Shown here: positions 1 through 8,256 of the stretch, piece by piece | Layout: every line of letters starts with the position of its first letter | Numbering within the stretch: position 1 is the stretch's first letter | Source of the DNA: Paenibacillus thiaminolyticus | Lineage (GTDB): Bacteria; Bacillota; Bacilli; Paenibacillales; Paenibacillaceae | Direction: 5' to 3' | NCBI RefSeq assembly: GCF_007066085.1 | Contig: NZ_CP041405.1 | Coordinates: forward strand, 6,293,501 to 6,357,500 | DNA length: 64,000 bases | Notes under the pieces: model-generated | The model's input: the letters and a program-made list of their open reading frames with translations, nothing else | Told to the model about the DNA's origin: nothing | The model's database searches: none | Program-made: the position numbers and the translations under genes

Positions 1-117
1 CGGTCCGTCGCAGGAGAACGGCCAACCGCGTTCCTCCTTCCGGTTGCCGGTGCACCTTTTGTGGGCTCGCGAATAAGATGTTCTATACACTGCGGGGATA
101 AGGAGTGAACGGCAAGC

Positions 118-1020
118 ATGTTAACCGGAGTTCAAGTGGTGTTCATCGGCGGCGACGCCCGGCAGCTTGAGATCATTCAGAAGCTATCCGAGCTGGACGC
201 CACCGTTATTCTAGCGGGCTATGAACAGCTCCAAAATCCGTTCCACGGCGTTCAGCGCCAGCCGTTGACACCGGAGTTGCTGAAAAAGGCGGACGCGGTC
301 GTCCTGCCGGCGGTAGGGACGGATGACAAAGGCAAGGTTCATGCCATATTCACGTCGGAAGAGCTGATTCTGTCGGAAGAGCATGTGGCCGCCTTGCCGG
401 AGCATGCCGTACTGTTTACCGGAATGGCGAAGCCATATTTAAGCGAGCTGTGCACGAAATACCGGCTGAAGCTGTTCGAGCTGTTCGACAGGGATGACGT
501 GGCGATATATAATTCGATACCGACCGCCGAGGGCGCCCTCATGATGGCGATTCAGCATACGGACATTACGCTGCATGGTTCCGAGTCGGTCGTGCTCGGC
601 ATGGGACGGACCGGATTTACGATGGCGCGGACGCTGCTTGGCGTCGGAGCACGGGTGCGGATTGGGGTAAGGCGGAACGAGCACTTCGCCAGAGCGACGG
701 AGATGGGCTTCAGCCCTTTCTATGTCAGCGATCTGGCGCGCGAAGTGTCGAACATCGACTTGCTTTTTAATACGATTCCGACTATGATAGTCACAGCGCA
801 GGTCATTGCCCAAATACCCCATCGCGCGGTCATTATCGACCTGGCCTCGATGCCCGGAGGCGTCGACTTCCGGTTCGCCGAGAAGCGCGGAATCAAGGCG
901 ATGCTGGCCCCGGGATTGCCGGGGATCGTCGCTCCGAAGACCGCGGGACGCATCTTAGCTCAGAGCATCTCACAGCTGCTCCAGGAGTCCATGATGGAAC
1001 GGGGGGGAATCGGGCAATGA
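118..1020 (+). CDS. dpaA: Dipicolinate synthase subunit A
   Basis: Dehydrogenase-like subunit of dipicolinate synthase (SpoVFA), which with DpaB converts the DapA product into dipicolinic acid in the mother cell for export into the spore core. The 300-residue length fits the family. A Rossmann dinucleotide-binding loop (VLGMGRTG) starts near residue 158, after an N-terminal domain. An AAGGAG ribosome site lies upstream of the ATG with a rather long spacer. The stop overlaps the dpaB start as ATGA, so the two are translationally coupled. Sigma-K control is expected from Bacillus subtilis, but I could not pick out a clean sigma-K promoter in the 117 bases available upstream. Confidence 0.95.
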   Translation: MLTGVQVVFIGGDARQLEIIQKLSELDATVILAGYEQLQNPFHGVQRQPLTPELLKKADAVVLPAVGTDDKGKVHAIFTSEELILSEEHVAALPEHAVLFTGMAKPYLSELCTKYRLKLFELFDRDDVAIYNSIPTAEGALMMAIQHTDITLHGSESVVLGMGRTGFTMARTLLGVGARVRIGVRRNEHFARATEMGFSPFYVSDLAREVSNIDLLFNTIPTMIVTAQVIAQIPHRAVIIDLASMPGGVDFRFAEKRGIKAMLAPGLPGIVAPKTAGRILAQSISQLLQESMMERGGIGQ

Positions 1021-1601
1021 ATTACAAGGGAATCACGGTAGGTTATGCGCTGACGGGATCTCACTGCACGTTCGAGGAAGTGATGCCCCAGATTCAGCGG
1101 TTCGTCGATGGGGGAGCAAGGGTCATTCCAATCGCTTCGAATACGGTCATGACGACGGACACACGGTTCGGAACATCGCAAGGGTGGCAAATGCAGTTGA
1201 AAGAAATAACGGGGAATGATATTATTTCTACAATTGTGGAGGCGGAGCCGCTTGGCCCGTCCAAGCTGCTGGACGTTATGGTTATCGCTCCTTGCACGGG
1301 CAATACGACGAGCAAGCTGGCGAACGCGATGACAGACAGCCCGGTCCTGATGGCCGCCAAGGCGCAGATGCGCAATCAACGTCCGCTCGTGCTGGCTATC
1401 TCCACGAATGACGGCCTTGGATTGAATGCGGCCAATATCGCCAAGCTGTTAGTGGCGAAGAACATATACTTCGTTCCATTCGGGCAGGACAATCCGGTTC
1501 AGAAGCCGAATTCGCTGGTCGCCCGCATGGATCTCGTGCCCGAGACCTGTATTGCGGCGCTGGAGGGCAGACAGCTTCAGCCGCTGCTGGTGGAACGTTA
1601 A
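1017..1601 (+). CDS. dpaB: Dipicolinate synthase subunit B
   Basis: Flavoprotein-like subunit of dipicolinate synthase (SpoVFB), partner of DpaA. The 194-residue length is typical. An N-terminal segment (GYALTGSHCTFEE) and the central PCTGNTTSKLAN motif are characteristic of this phosphopantothenoylcysteine-decarboxylase-like flavoprotein fold. The gene overlaps dpaA by four bases. It is followed by a strong hairpin without a T-tract and then asd. The order dpaA-dpaB-asd-dapG-dapA puts the precursor pathway directly behind the enzyme that drains it during sporulation. Confidence 0.95.
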   Translation: MNYKGITVGYALTGSHCTFEEVMPQIQRFVDGGARVIPIASNTVMTTDTRFGTSQGWQMQLKEITGNDIISTIVEAEPLGPSKLLDVMVIAPCTGNTTSKLANAMTDSPVLMAAKAQMRNQRPLVLAISTNDGLGLNAANIAKLLVAKNIYFVPFGQDNPVQKPNSLVARMDLVPETCIAALEGRQLQPLLVER

Positions 1602-1625
1602 CCAATGAACATAACTTAGTGGATC

Positions 1626-1663
1626 ATCTGCCGAGGGACGCTACCTTGCATCCCTCGACAGAT
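1626..1663 (+). other. Stable hairpin between dpaB and asd
   Basis: Arms ATCTG-c-CGAGGGA and TCCCTCG-a-CAGAT pair over 12 bp with one mismatch around a 12-base loop. No T-tract follows, so this is more likely an RNA processing or stability element than a terminator. Confidence 0.6.
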
Positions 1664-1698
1664 TGATATAGACGATGGCCAGAGGGGAGAAACGACAT

Positions 1699-2739
1699 AT
1701 GACGAATCAGAAGCGGTACAATGTTGCAGTAGTCGGCGCAACTGGCGCCGTAGGGGAACAGATTATCAAATTGCTGGAACAACGTCAATTTCCCATTGAG
1801 ACGCTGACATTGCTGTCATCCGCGCGTTCTGCCGGAACGAAGATTGTATTTAATGGTCAGGAGATTACGGTGCAGGAAGCGAAGCCGGAGAGCTTCAAGG
1901 GGATAGATATTGCCTTGTTCAGCGCAGGCGGCGACGTGTCGAAGGCGCTTGCTCCGGAAGCGATCAAGCGGGGAACGGTATGCATTGACAACACGAACGC
2001 TTACCGCATGGATCCGAATACGCCGCTCGTCGTTCCTGAAGTGAATATAGATAAAGTGGCAGAGAATCAGGGTCTCATTGCCAATCCGAATTGCTCCACG
2101 ATCCAGATGGTTGTCGCGTTGAAGCCGCTCTATGATCGGTATGGCATCTCCAAAGTCATCGTCTCGACTTATCAAGCGGTATCCGGAGCGGGAAGCCGCG
2201 CGATTGACGAGTTGGAACGCCAGACGAAGGAAGCGCTGGAGGGACGGGACGTGAATCCGGATATTCTTCCGGTGGGCTCCTTGCCGGTGAAGCACCAGAT
2301 TGCCTTTAATGCGATCCCGCAAATCGATAAATTCCAAGATAACGGCTTTACACTCGAAGAAATGAAAATGATTCGGGAAACGAAGAAAATTATGGGGGAT
2401 GAAGATTTACAGGTTACGGCGACATGCGTGCGCATCCCTGTCGTATATGGTCATTCCGAGTCCGTATATGTCGAATTGAAGGAAGACTTCCAGCTTGATG
2501 AAGTCAAAGATCTGCTGGCCAACGCCCCGGGCATTACTTTAGTAGATGATCCGGAAGCTCAACAGTACCCGCTGGCGACCGAATGCGCCGGGAAGCCGGA
2601 CGTATTTATCGGACGGCTGCGCAGGGACTTGAACGAACCGCGCGCTCTTAATATGTGGATTGTATCCGATAACTTAATGAAAGGCGCTGCATGGAACGCG
2701 GTTCAAATTGCTGAACATATTGCGTCGGAGCGGCCATAA
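1699..2739 (+). CDS. asd: Aspartate-semialdehyde dehydrogenase
   Basis: Reduces aspartyl phosphate to aspartate semialdehyde using NADPH, the branch point towards lysine, diaminopimelate, dipicolinate, threonine and methionine. The nucleotide-binding motif GATGAVG lies near residues 12-18. The catalytic cysteine is in NPNCST near residue 132. I chose the ATG at 1699 (MTNQKRYN) because GAGGGGAGA sits just upstream at a normal distance. An in-frame ATG at 1675 would lie in front of that site. The resulting 346 residues match the family. A terminator follows directly. Confidence 0.95.
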   Translation: MTNQKRYNVAVVGATGAVGEQIIKLLEQRQFPIETLTLLSSARSAGTKIVFNGQEITVQEAKPESFKGIDIALFSAGGDVSKALAPEAIKRGTVCIDNTNAYRMDPNTPLVVPEVNIDKVAENQGLIANPNCSTIQMVVALKPLYDRYGISKVIVSTYQAVSGAGSRAIDELERQTKEALEGRDVNPDILPVGSLPVKHQIAFNAIPQIDKFQDNGFTLEEMKMIRETKKIMGDEDLQVTATCVRIPVVYGHSESVYVELKEDFQLDEVKDLLANAPGITLVDDPEAQQYPLATECAGKPDVFIGRLRRDLNEPRALNMWIVSDNLMKGAAWNAVQIAEHIASERP

Positions 2740-2740
2740 C

Positions 2741-2763
2741 GGCAGGCCGCTCCTGCCTTTTTT
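2741..2763 (+). terminator. Rho-independent terminator after asd
   Basis: GGCAGG/CCTGCC stem followed by six T, starting two bases after the asd stop codon. It would separate dpaAB-asd from dapG-dapA at least partly. Confidence 0.8.
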
Positions 2764-2814
2764 GTCTATCGGCACGTTATCTGGCAGTCAGTCTTAGTAG
2801 TTGGAGGAAACGCT

Positions 2815-4032
2815 ATGCGTATATTAGTACAGAAATTCGGTGGCACTTCTTTGTCTACTGCCGAAGCAAGAGAAAAAGTAGTTCAACATATACGGCGGGA
2901 GCTTGATCGAGGCTACCGCCTTGCGGTCGTCGTCTCAGCGATGGGCCGGCGGGGAGAACCCTATGCAACGGATACCCTGCTTGATTGGATGCAGGAGAAC
3001 GGCAGCGCTCTGCCTCCGCGGGAAAAGGATTTATTACTGTGCTGCGGTGAAATCATCTCGGCAACGACCTTATGCGGCCTGCTCCGCCGCTATGACATCT
3101 CGGCGACGGTGATGACGGGGGCTCAGGCCGGATTCCGGACGGATCACCAGTTCGGCAATGCCCGCATATTGGACGTATGTCCCGAACGGGTCATCGAAGG
3201 CTGGAACCATGCCGATGTCGTTATCGTTACTGGCTTCCAGGGCCAGACCGATGAAGGCGATATCACGACCCTTGGCCGGGGAGGAAGCGACACGTCCGCT
3301 ACGGCGCTGGGTGCGGCGCTGCATGCGGAAATTGTCGATATATATACCGATGTGAACGGCATATTGACCGCAGATCCGCGCTTGGTGGAAGATGCGAAGC
3401 CGTTATCGGTCGTAAGCTACACAGAGATGTGCAATCTGGCCCATCACGGGGCGAAAGTCATTCACCCGCGGGCCGTCGAGATTGCGATGCAGGCTCAGGT
3501 GCCTGTTCGAGTTCGCTCCACCTTCAGCGAAGAAGAGGGAACGCTCGTCACTCATCCGGAAGGCTTCCATGCGGTGGAAACGGCTTTCGTCGATCGGTTC
3601 GTGACAGGGATTGCGTACGTGAGCAACGTAACGCAAATCTCGGTGGAAGCCGAAGCGGGCATCTATGATTTGCAGCTCAAAGTCTTCAAGGCGATGGCGC
3701 AAAATCATATTAGTGTAGACTTTATTAATGTTACCCCGTCGGGCGCCGTTTATACGGTGTTCGATACCGATGCTCCTAGAGCGCGGGAGGTGCTGGAGGA
3801 GATGGGCTTCGCGCCCAAATTCCTGTCCGGCTGCGCCAAAGTGTCAGTCATCGGCGGCGGCATCAACGGTGTGCCGGGAATTATGGCAACGATAGTAGAA
3901 GCATTGACGGAGCAGGAGATACAGATACTGCAATCCGCCGATTCGAATACGACGATATGGGTTCTCGTACGGAAGGAAGATATGGTTCGGGCGCTGCGGG
4001 CGCTGCATTCCAAGTTCCATCTGGAGCGGTAA
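2815..4032 (+). CDS. dapG: Aspartokinase I (DapG type)
   Basis: Phosphorylates aspartate, the first step of the aspartate family. The amino-acid kinase signature KFGGTSL is at residues 7-13, and the C-terminal third carries ACT regulatory domains (region from about residue 265 to the end). The 405-residue length and position between asd and dapA match B. subtilis DapG, the diaminopimelate-sensitive isozyme. Feedback control by diaminopimelate is inferred from that orthology. A good ribosome site (GGAGG) precedes the ATG. The next gene, dapA, starts about 50 bases downstream. Confidence 0.93.
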   Translation: MRILVQKFGGTSLSTAEAREKVVQHIRRELDRGYRLAVVVSAMGRRGEPYATDTLLDWMQENGSALPPREKDLLLCCGEIISATTLCGLLRRYDISATVMTGAQAGFRTDHQFGNARILDVCPERVIEGWNHADVVIVTGFQGQTDEGDITTLGRGGSDTSATALGAALHAEIVDIYTDVNGILTADPRLVEDAKPLSVVSYTEMCNLAHHGAKVIHPRAVEIAMQAQVPVRVRSTFSEEEGTLVTHPEGFHAVETAFVDRFVTGIAYVSNVTQISVEAEAGIYDLQLKVFKAMAQNHISVDFINVTPSGAVYTVFDTDAPRAREVLEEMGFAPKFLSGCAKVSVIGGGINGVPGIMATIVEALTEQEIQILQSADSNTTIWVLVRKEDMVRALRALHSKFHLER

Positions 4033-4085
4033 TACAGGATGCCTTTCAGGCATTGATCTGAAGTTGCAAGAGGAGGAGTCTAACA

Positions 4086-4958
4086 GTGGAGTTCGGAAGA
4101 TTGATAACCGCGATGGTGACCCCGTTCGATGCCAACGAACGGATTCATTGGCCTGAAGTGGAACGTCTGATTCATGATTTGATTGAGGTGCAGCGTAACG
4201 ACAGTCTCGTCATATGCGGAACGACGGGCGAATCCCCGACCTTGACCGATGAGGAGAAGGTGGAGTTGTTCAAGTTCGCGGTGGAAAAAGCTGCCGGGAG
4301 GGCTCGGATCATTGCCGGTACAGGCAGCAACAACACGGCCCACTCGATTCATATGACGAAGCTGGCCGAGGAAGCCGGCGTCGACGGCGTTCTATTGGTC
4401 GCGCCTTACTATAACAGACCGAATCAGGAAGGGCTGTACCGTCATTTCAAGGCGATTGCCGAATCGACGAAGCTGCCGGTCATCCTGTATAACGTTCCGG
4501 GACGTACCGCTGTAAGCCTGTCTGTCGAGACTACGCTTCGCTTGGCGGAGATACCGAATATCGTCGCGACCAAGGAATGCGCTTCACTGGAGCAGATGAC
4601 CCTGATCGTCGATGGCGCACCTGAAGGGTTCTACGTCTACAGCGGCGACGACACACTCACACTGCCTCTCTTGGCCATGGGGGGCCACGGCATCATTAGC
4701 GTAGCGAGCCATCTAGTCGGCGCGGAGATGAAGATGATGATCGAAGCGTATCTGAACGGGAATAACGAGGAGGCGGCCCGATTGCATCGTCGTCTGTATC
4801 CGGTCTTCAAGGGACTGTTCCATTGTCCGAATCCGGTCGCCGTGAAGTATGCGCTTCAGCTACGGGGGTATCATACCGGAGGTGTCCGTCTCCCGCTGGT
4901 AGAGCCATCCGAGAGCGAAGCAGGATTTATTCGCGAGCTGGTTACATCGCTTGATTGA
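4086..4958 (+). CDS. dapA: 4-hydroxy-tetrahydrodipicolinate synthase
   Basis: Condenses pyruvate with aspartate semialdehyde to give the precursor of diaminopimelate, lysine and dipicolinate. The pyruvate-binding GTTGE motif is near residue 45, the YNVPGRT segment with the catalytic Tyr near 135, and the Schiff-base Lys lies in ATKECA near 163. Translation starts at GTG after AGGAGGAG. At 290 residues it has the canonical length, in contrast to the longer, divergent relative at 60790-61851. It closes the asd-dapG-dapA group and is followed by a strong terminator. Confidence 0.96.
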   Translation: MEFGRLITAMVTPFDANERIHWPEVERLIHDLIEVQRNDSLVICGTTGESPTLTDEEKVELFKFAVEKAAGRARIIAGTGSNNTAHSIHMTKLAEEAGVDGVLLVAPYYNRPNQEGLYRHFKAIAESTKLPVILYNVPGRTAVSLSVETTLRLAEIPNIVATKECASLEQMTLIVDGAPEGFYVYSGDDTLTLPLLAMGGHGIISVASHLVGAEMKMMIEAYLNGNNEEAARLHRRLYPVFKGLFHCPNPVAVKYALQLRGYHTGGVRLPLVEPSESEAGFIRELVTSLD

Positions 4959-4995
4959 GTTTCATTGTAACGAAATGAATGAACGGTTTGAAGAG

Positions 4996-5027
4996 CCGAT
5001 GCCTTGCGGGGCATCGGTTTTTGTTTT
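4996..5027 (+). terminator. Rho-independent terminator after dapA
   Basis: CCGATGCC pairs with GGCATCGG across a short loop and is followed by a long T-rich run. Confidence 0.9.
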
Positions 5028-5058
5028 TGGGAGACAATAGGGCTGGATAATCGCTGAC

Positions 5059-5088
5059 TTGTGTTTTTCACTTTTGTTCATGTATAAT
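5059..5088 (+). promoter_or_regulatory. Candidate sigma-A promoter for rnjB
   Basis: TTGTGT and a perfect TATAAT are separated by 18 bases, about 95 bases upstream of the rnjB start. A second TATAAT lies at 5112-5117 without a clear -35 box. Confidence 0.6.
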
Positions 5089-5180
5089 GAGAATCAAGTG
5101 ACTGGGTGCGGTATAATTTTGAAATGAAAGATGTTCATTGGTTGACGGCCAACTGAATATAGTAGGAGGTTAAGATCCAC

Positions 5181-6857
5181 TTGTCGAAGAAAAACACCGC
5201 TGATAAATTATCTATCTTCGCATTGGGCGGCGTGGGCGAAATCGGGAAAAATATGTACGTCGTCCAATACGGAAACGATATCGTCGTCATCGATGCAGGG
5301 TTGAAGTTCCCGGAAGAAGATATGCTCGGAATTGATATTGTCATTCCGGATATTTCATATTTGACCGATAATCGTGACAAAGTAAGAGGAATCCTCATTA
5401 CGCACGGACACGAAGATCACATCGGTGGTCTTCCTTATGTACTGAGGCATTTGAATGTGCCAGTGTACGGCACTCGTTTGACGCTGGGCTTGATTGAGAG
5501 CAAGCTGCGCGAAGCCAATCTGCTGGGCGAGACGAAGCGCGTGCTGATTACGGCAGATTCCGAAGTGCAGCTCGGGTCGATCCGGGCGTCGTTCTTCAAG
5601 ACGAACCACTCGATACCGGATTCGGTGGGGGTATGTCTGGAGACACCGGAAGGCAATGTCGTCCATACGGGCGATTTCAAGTTCGATCATACGCCGGTTA
5701 ACGAGCAATATGCCGATCTGCAGCGCATGGCTGAAATCGGCAGCAAGGGCGTGCTTGCCCTGTTGTCTGACAGCACGAATGCAGAGCGTCCAGGCTATAC
5801 GCCTTCCGAGAGCAGCGTCGGTATTGTGCTGGAGGAAATTTTCCGCAGCGCTCAACAGCGCGTCGTCGTGGCGACGTTCGCTTCCAACATTCACCGGATA
5901 CAGCAGGTGATTGAGGCAGCCCATGCGACGAACCGGAAGCTAACCGTGGTAGGGCGCAGCATGGTCAATGTCGTGACCATCGCTTCGGAACTCGGATATT
6001 TATATATTCCGGACGGTATGCTGATTGAACCGGATGAAGTGAACAAGATGGCGGCTGACCGGGTAGTCATTCTGTCAACCGGCTCCCAGGGCGAGCCGAT
6101 GTCAGCTCTGACGCGGATGGCGCGTTCCACGCACCGCAAGGTTGATATTTTGCCAGGAGACACGGTTGTCATTGCTGCTACTCCAATTCCGGGCAATGAG
6201 AAGTATGTCGGACGAACTATCGATGAGTTATCCCGCTTAGGTGCGCATGTCATCTATAGCGGCATGAGAGCCGGGGTTCACGTATCCGGTCACGGCAGCC
6301 AGGAAGAGCTCAAGCTGATGCTCAACCTGATGCGGCCTAAATATTTCATTCCGATTCACGGCGAGTACCGGATGCTAAGACACCACGCTCAGCTTGCGGA
6401 GTCGGTCGGAATTGAGCCAGAAAATATTTTCATTACGGACATCGGAGATACCGTCGAGATTCAGAATGGCGCTGCCCGGCGCGGATCGAAGGTGCAATCG
6501 GGCTATGTTCTCATTGACGGGCTCGGTGTTGGCGATGTCGGCAATATCGTATTGCGCGATCGCAAATTGTTGTCTCAAGACGGCATTCTGGTCGTCGTTG
6601 TCACTTTGAGCAAGCAGGATGGAACGATCCTGTCCGGTCCGGATATCATTTCCCGCGGATTCGTCTATGTCCGTGAATCGGAAGGTCTTCTGGACGAGGC
6701 CAATCGCATCGTCACTTCGACGCTGCATAAGCTGATGAACGAGAATGTGAATGAGTGGGCTTCGCTCAAGACCAATGTGAAGGATGCGCTGGGCCGGTTC
6801 CTGTATGAGCAGACCCGCCGCCGTCCGATGATACTGCCTATAATTATGGAAGTATAA
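5181..6857 (+). CDS. rnjB: Ribonuclease J2
   Basis: Metallo-beta-lactamase/beta-CASP ribonuclease. RNase J enzymes degrade RNA 5' to 3' and mature rRNA, and J2 forms a complex with J1. The metal-binding motif HGHEDHIGG begins at about residue 75. The 558-residue length is normal. Translation starts at TTG following AGGAGG. Assignment to J2 rather than J1 rests on the location between dapA and tepA, as in B. subtilis rnjB. It has its own promoter and a terminator, so it is probably a single-gene unit. Confidence 0.9.
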   Translation: MSKKNTADKLSIFALGGVGEIGKNMYVVQYGNDIVVIDAGLKFPEEDMLGIDIVIPDISYLTDNRDKVRGILITHGHEDHIGGLPYVLRHLNVPVYGTRLTLGLIESKLREANLLGETKRVLITADSEVQLGSIRASFFKTNHSIPDSVGVCLETPEGNVVHTGDFKFDHTPVNEQYADLQRMAEIGSKGVLALLSDSTNAERPGYTPSESSVGIVLEEIFRSAQQRVVVATFASNIHRIQQVIEAAHATNRKLTVVGRSMVNVVTIASELGYLYIPDGMLIEPDEVNKMAADRVVILSTGSQGEPMSALTRMARSTHRKVDILPGDTVVIAATPIPGNEKYVGRTIDELSRLGAHVIYSGMRAGVHVSGHGSQEELKLMLNLMRPKYFIPIHGEYRMLRHHAQLAESVGIEPENIFITDIGDTVEIQNGAARRGSKVQSGYVLIDGLGVGDVGNIVLRDRKLLSQDGILVVVVTLSKQDGTILSGPDIISRGFVYVRESEGLLDEANRIVTSTLHKLMNENVNEWASLKTNVKDALGRFLYEQTRRRPMILPIIMEV

Positions 6858-6914
6858 TAAGTATGGGACGAGAATCCCAGTCACCAGTTATTCTCGTTCC
6901 GGCTTATTTCAAGG

Positions 6915-6956
6915 AAAGCTGGCACCCCTGTTTCGGCGGGGGCTGTCAGCTTTTTT
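6915..6956 (+). terminator. Terminator after rnjB
   Basis: A long imperfect stem (AAGCTG.CA.CCCC against GGGG..TG.CAGCTT) ends in six T. Another inverted repeat, GGGACGAGAAT/ATTCTCGTTCC, lies just before it at about 6863-6900. Confidence 0.8.
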
Positions 6957-7042
6957 GCATGTCCGTGAGAGGATAGGCATAACGCCGGAATGAGTTGCGC
7001 AACCTATGACGGCACCCACTAGACCAAATGGAGGGAATACAG

Positions 7043-7867
7043 ATGCCTGATCCGAACATACATCTATATCAGCCGTCGCTTCATCAGAACGAGACGCCGC
7101 CTGACGGAACCAACCCATCCGGGGCAAATACCCCGCCCCCTGTCGAGAATATCCAGCAGTTGGGGACCGCTTCCACTCCGTCGCCGGGAGAATCGAATAT
7201 TTACTGCCTGAATATTATCGGGCAGATTGAAGGACATATCGTGCTGCCGCCTCAAAATAAAACGACGAAATATGAGCATGTCATTCCGCAGTTGGTCGCC
7301 GCGGAGCAGAATGCCAAAATCGAAGGCGTTCTGATTATATTGAATACGGTGGGAGGAGACGTGGAAGCGGGGTTGGCGATTGCGGAAATGATCGCATCGA
7401 TGTCGAAGCCGACCGTCACGCTCGTCTTGGGCGGAGGACATAGCATCGGCGTCCCGATCGCCGTCGCTTCCCAGATGAGTCTGATCGCGGAGACCGCCAC
7501 GATGACGATTCATCCGATTCGGTTGACCGGGCTTGTCATCGGCGTGCCGCAGACGTTTGAATATTTGGATAAAATGCAGGAGCGAGTCGTAAGGTTCGTA
7601 ACCTCTCATTCCCGCGTATCCGAGCATAAATTCAAGGAACTGATGTTCACGACGGGAGAACTGACCCGGGATATCGGAACGACGGTCATCGGGCACGATG
7701 CGGTACGTTACGGTCTTATCGATGAAGTGGGGGGAGTCGGAGCGGCTCTCCGTCATCTCAATCGTCTGATTGACGAGCGCAAACTCAATAATAAGACGGC
7801 GCCTGGCAACGGAGCGACGATGCAACCACCGGTTCAGCCGCCGCCATACGAGGGGGGCCAAGTCTGA
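7043..7867 (+). CDS. tepA: ClpP-family serine protease TepA
   Basis: ClpP-like protease of the TepA type. In B. subtilis TepA was described as enhancing protein translocation and has also been linked to degradation of small acid-soluble spore proteins. The first 55 or so residues are Pro-rich and low complexity. The protease fold follows, with a candidate nucleophile Ser in GGGHSIG and a His in MTIHPIR. I chose ATG 7043 (MPDPNIH) because GGAGGG precedes it by 7 bases, while the ATG at 7028 overlaps that ribosome site. The stop overlaps the ylzJ start (TGATG), so the two are coupled. Confidence 0.88.
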   Translation: MPDPNIHLYQPSLHQNETPPDGTNPSGANTPPPVENIQQLGTASTPSPGESNIYCLNIIGQIEGHIVLPPQNKTTKYEHVIPQLVAAEQNAKIEGVLIILNTVGGDVEAGLAIAEMIASMSKPTVTLVLGGGHSIGVPIAVASQMSLIAETATMTIHPIRLTGLVIGVPQTFEYLDKMQERVVRFVTSHSRVSEHKFKELMFTTGELTRDIGTTVIGHDAVRYGLIDEVGGVGAALRHLNRLIDERKLNNKTAPGNGATMQPPVQPPPYEGGQV

Positions 7868-8076
7868 TGCTCCATTCGATCATTCCAATGGAAGAAATAT
7901 GGAGAGGCTATGAGAAAGAGCCGCGCTTCTTCGAGATGAAGCGGAACGGGCGGACACTGCTCGTCCAAGCGGTCGATGGCAGAACGGTCCGGATCGAACG
8001 GTTGCTGAAGGAGCAAGATATTCAAGATTTCCTAGAACCCGAGTATATGCCGGGCACGATGATTTCTCTCGGATGA
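7867..8076 (+). CDS. ylzJ: YlzJ-like small protein
   Basis: A 69-residue protein, [12 protein letters not shown] at its N-terminus, resembling the YlzJ family found directly behind tepA in Bacillales. No catalytic motif, signal peptide or membrane segment is visible. Function is unknown. The one-base overlap with the tepA stop implies co-translation. The conserved pairing tepA-ylzJ-spoIIIE is the only functional clue. Confidence 0.8.
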   Translation: MLHSIIPMEEIWRGYEKEPRFFEMKRNGRTLLVQAVDGRTVRIERLLKEQDIQDFLEPEYMPGTMISLG

Positions 8077-8101
8077 GACGGGATCGGGGATACGGAAGAT
8101 A

Positions 8102-8133
8102 ACAAGCACGCTTCGTGATCGGAGCGTGCTTGT
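8102..8133 (+). other. Perfect 11-bp hairpin after ylzJ
   Basis: ACAAGCACGCT pairs exactly with AGCGTGCTTGT across a 10-base loop. The following bases are only weakly T-rich, so termination is possible but not certain. Confidence 0.55.
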
Positions 8134-8225
8134 GCCTGTTCTGAAGAGATATTCGCTAAACCAATGGAAGCAGATTCTTTCCTATGCTGCCTCTCTTAAT
8201 CCCGATAGGAAGAACGGTTGTTCTG

Positions 8226-8234
8226 TGATATAAT
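8226..8234 (+). promoter_or_regulatory. Extended -10 promoter element for spoIIIE
   Basis: TGATATAAT is an extended -10 element 22 bases upstream of the spoIIIE start. No good -35 box is visible, as is usual for extended -10 promoters. Confidence 0.45.
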
Positions 8235-8256
8235 GGATCGATGGAGGTGAGCGCAT

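Noticed and set aside
1..117. Sigma-K promoter for dpaA
   Set aside because: Sigma-K control is expected, but no pair of AC and CATAnnnTA boxes with correct spacing could be found in the sequence available.
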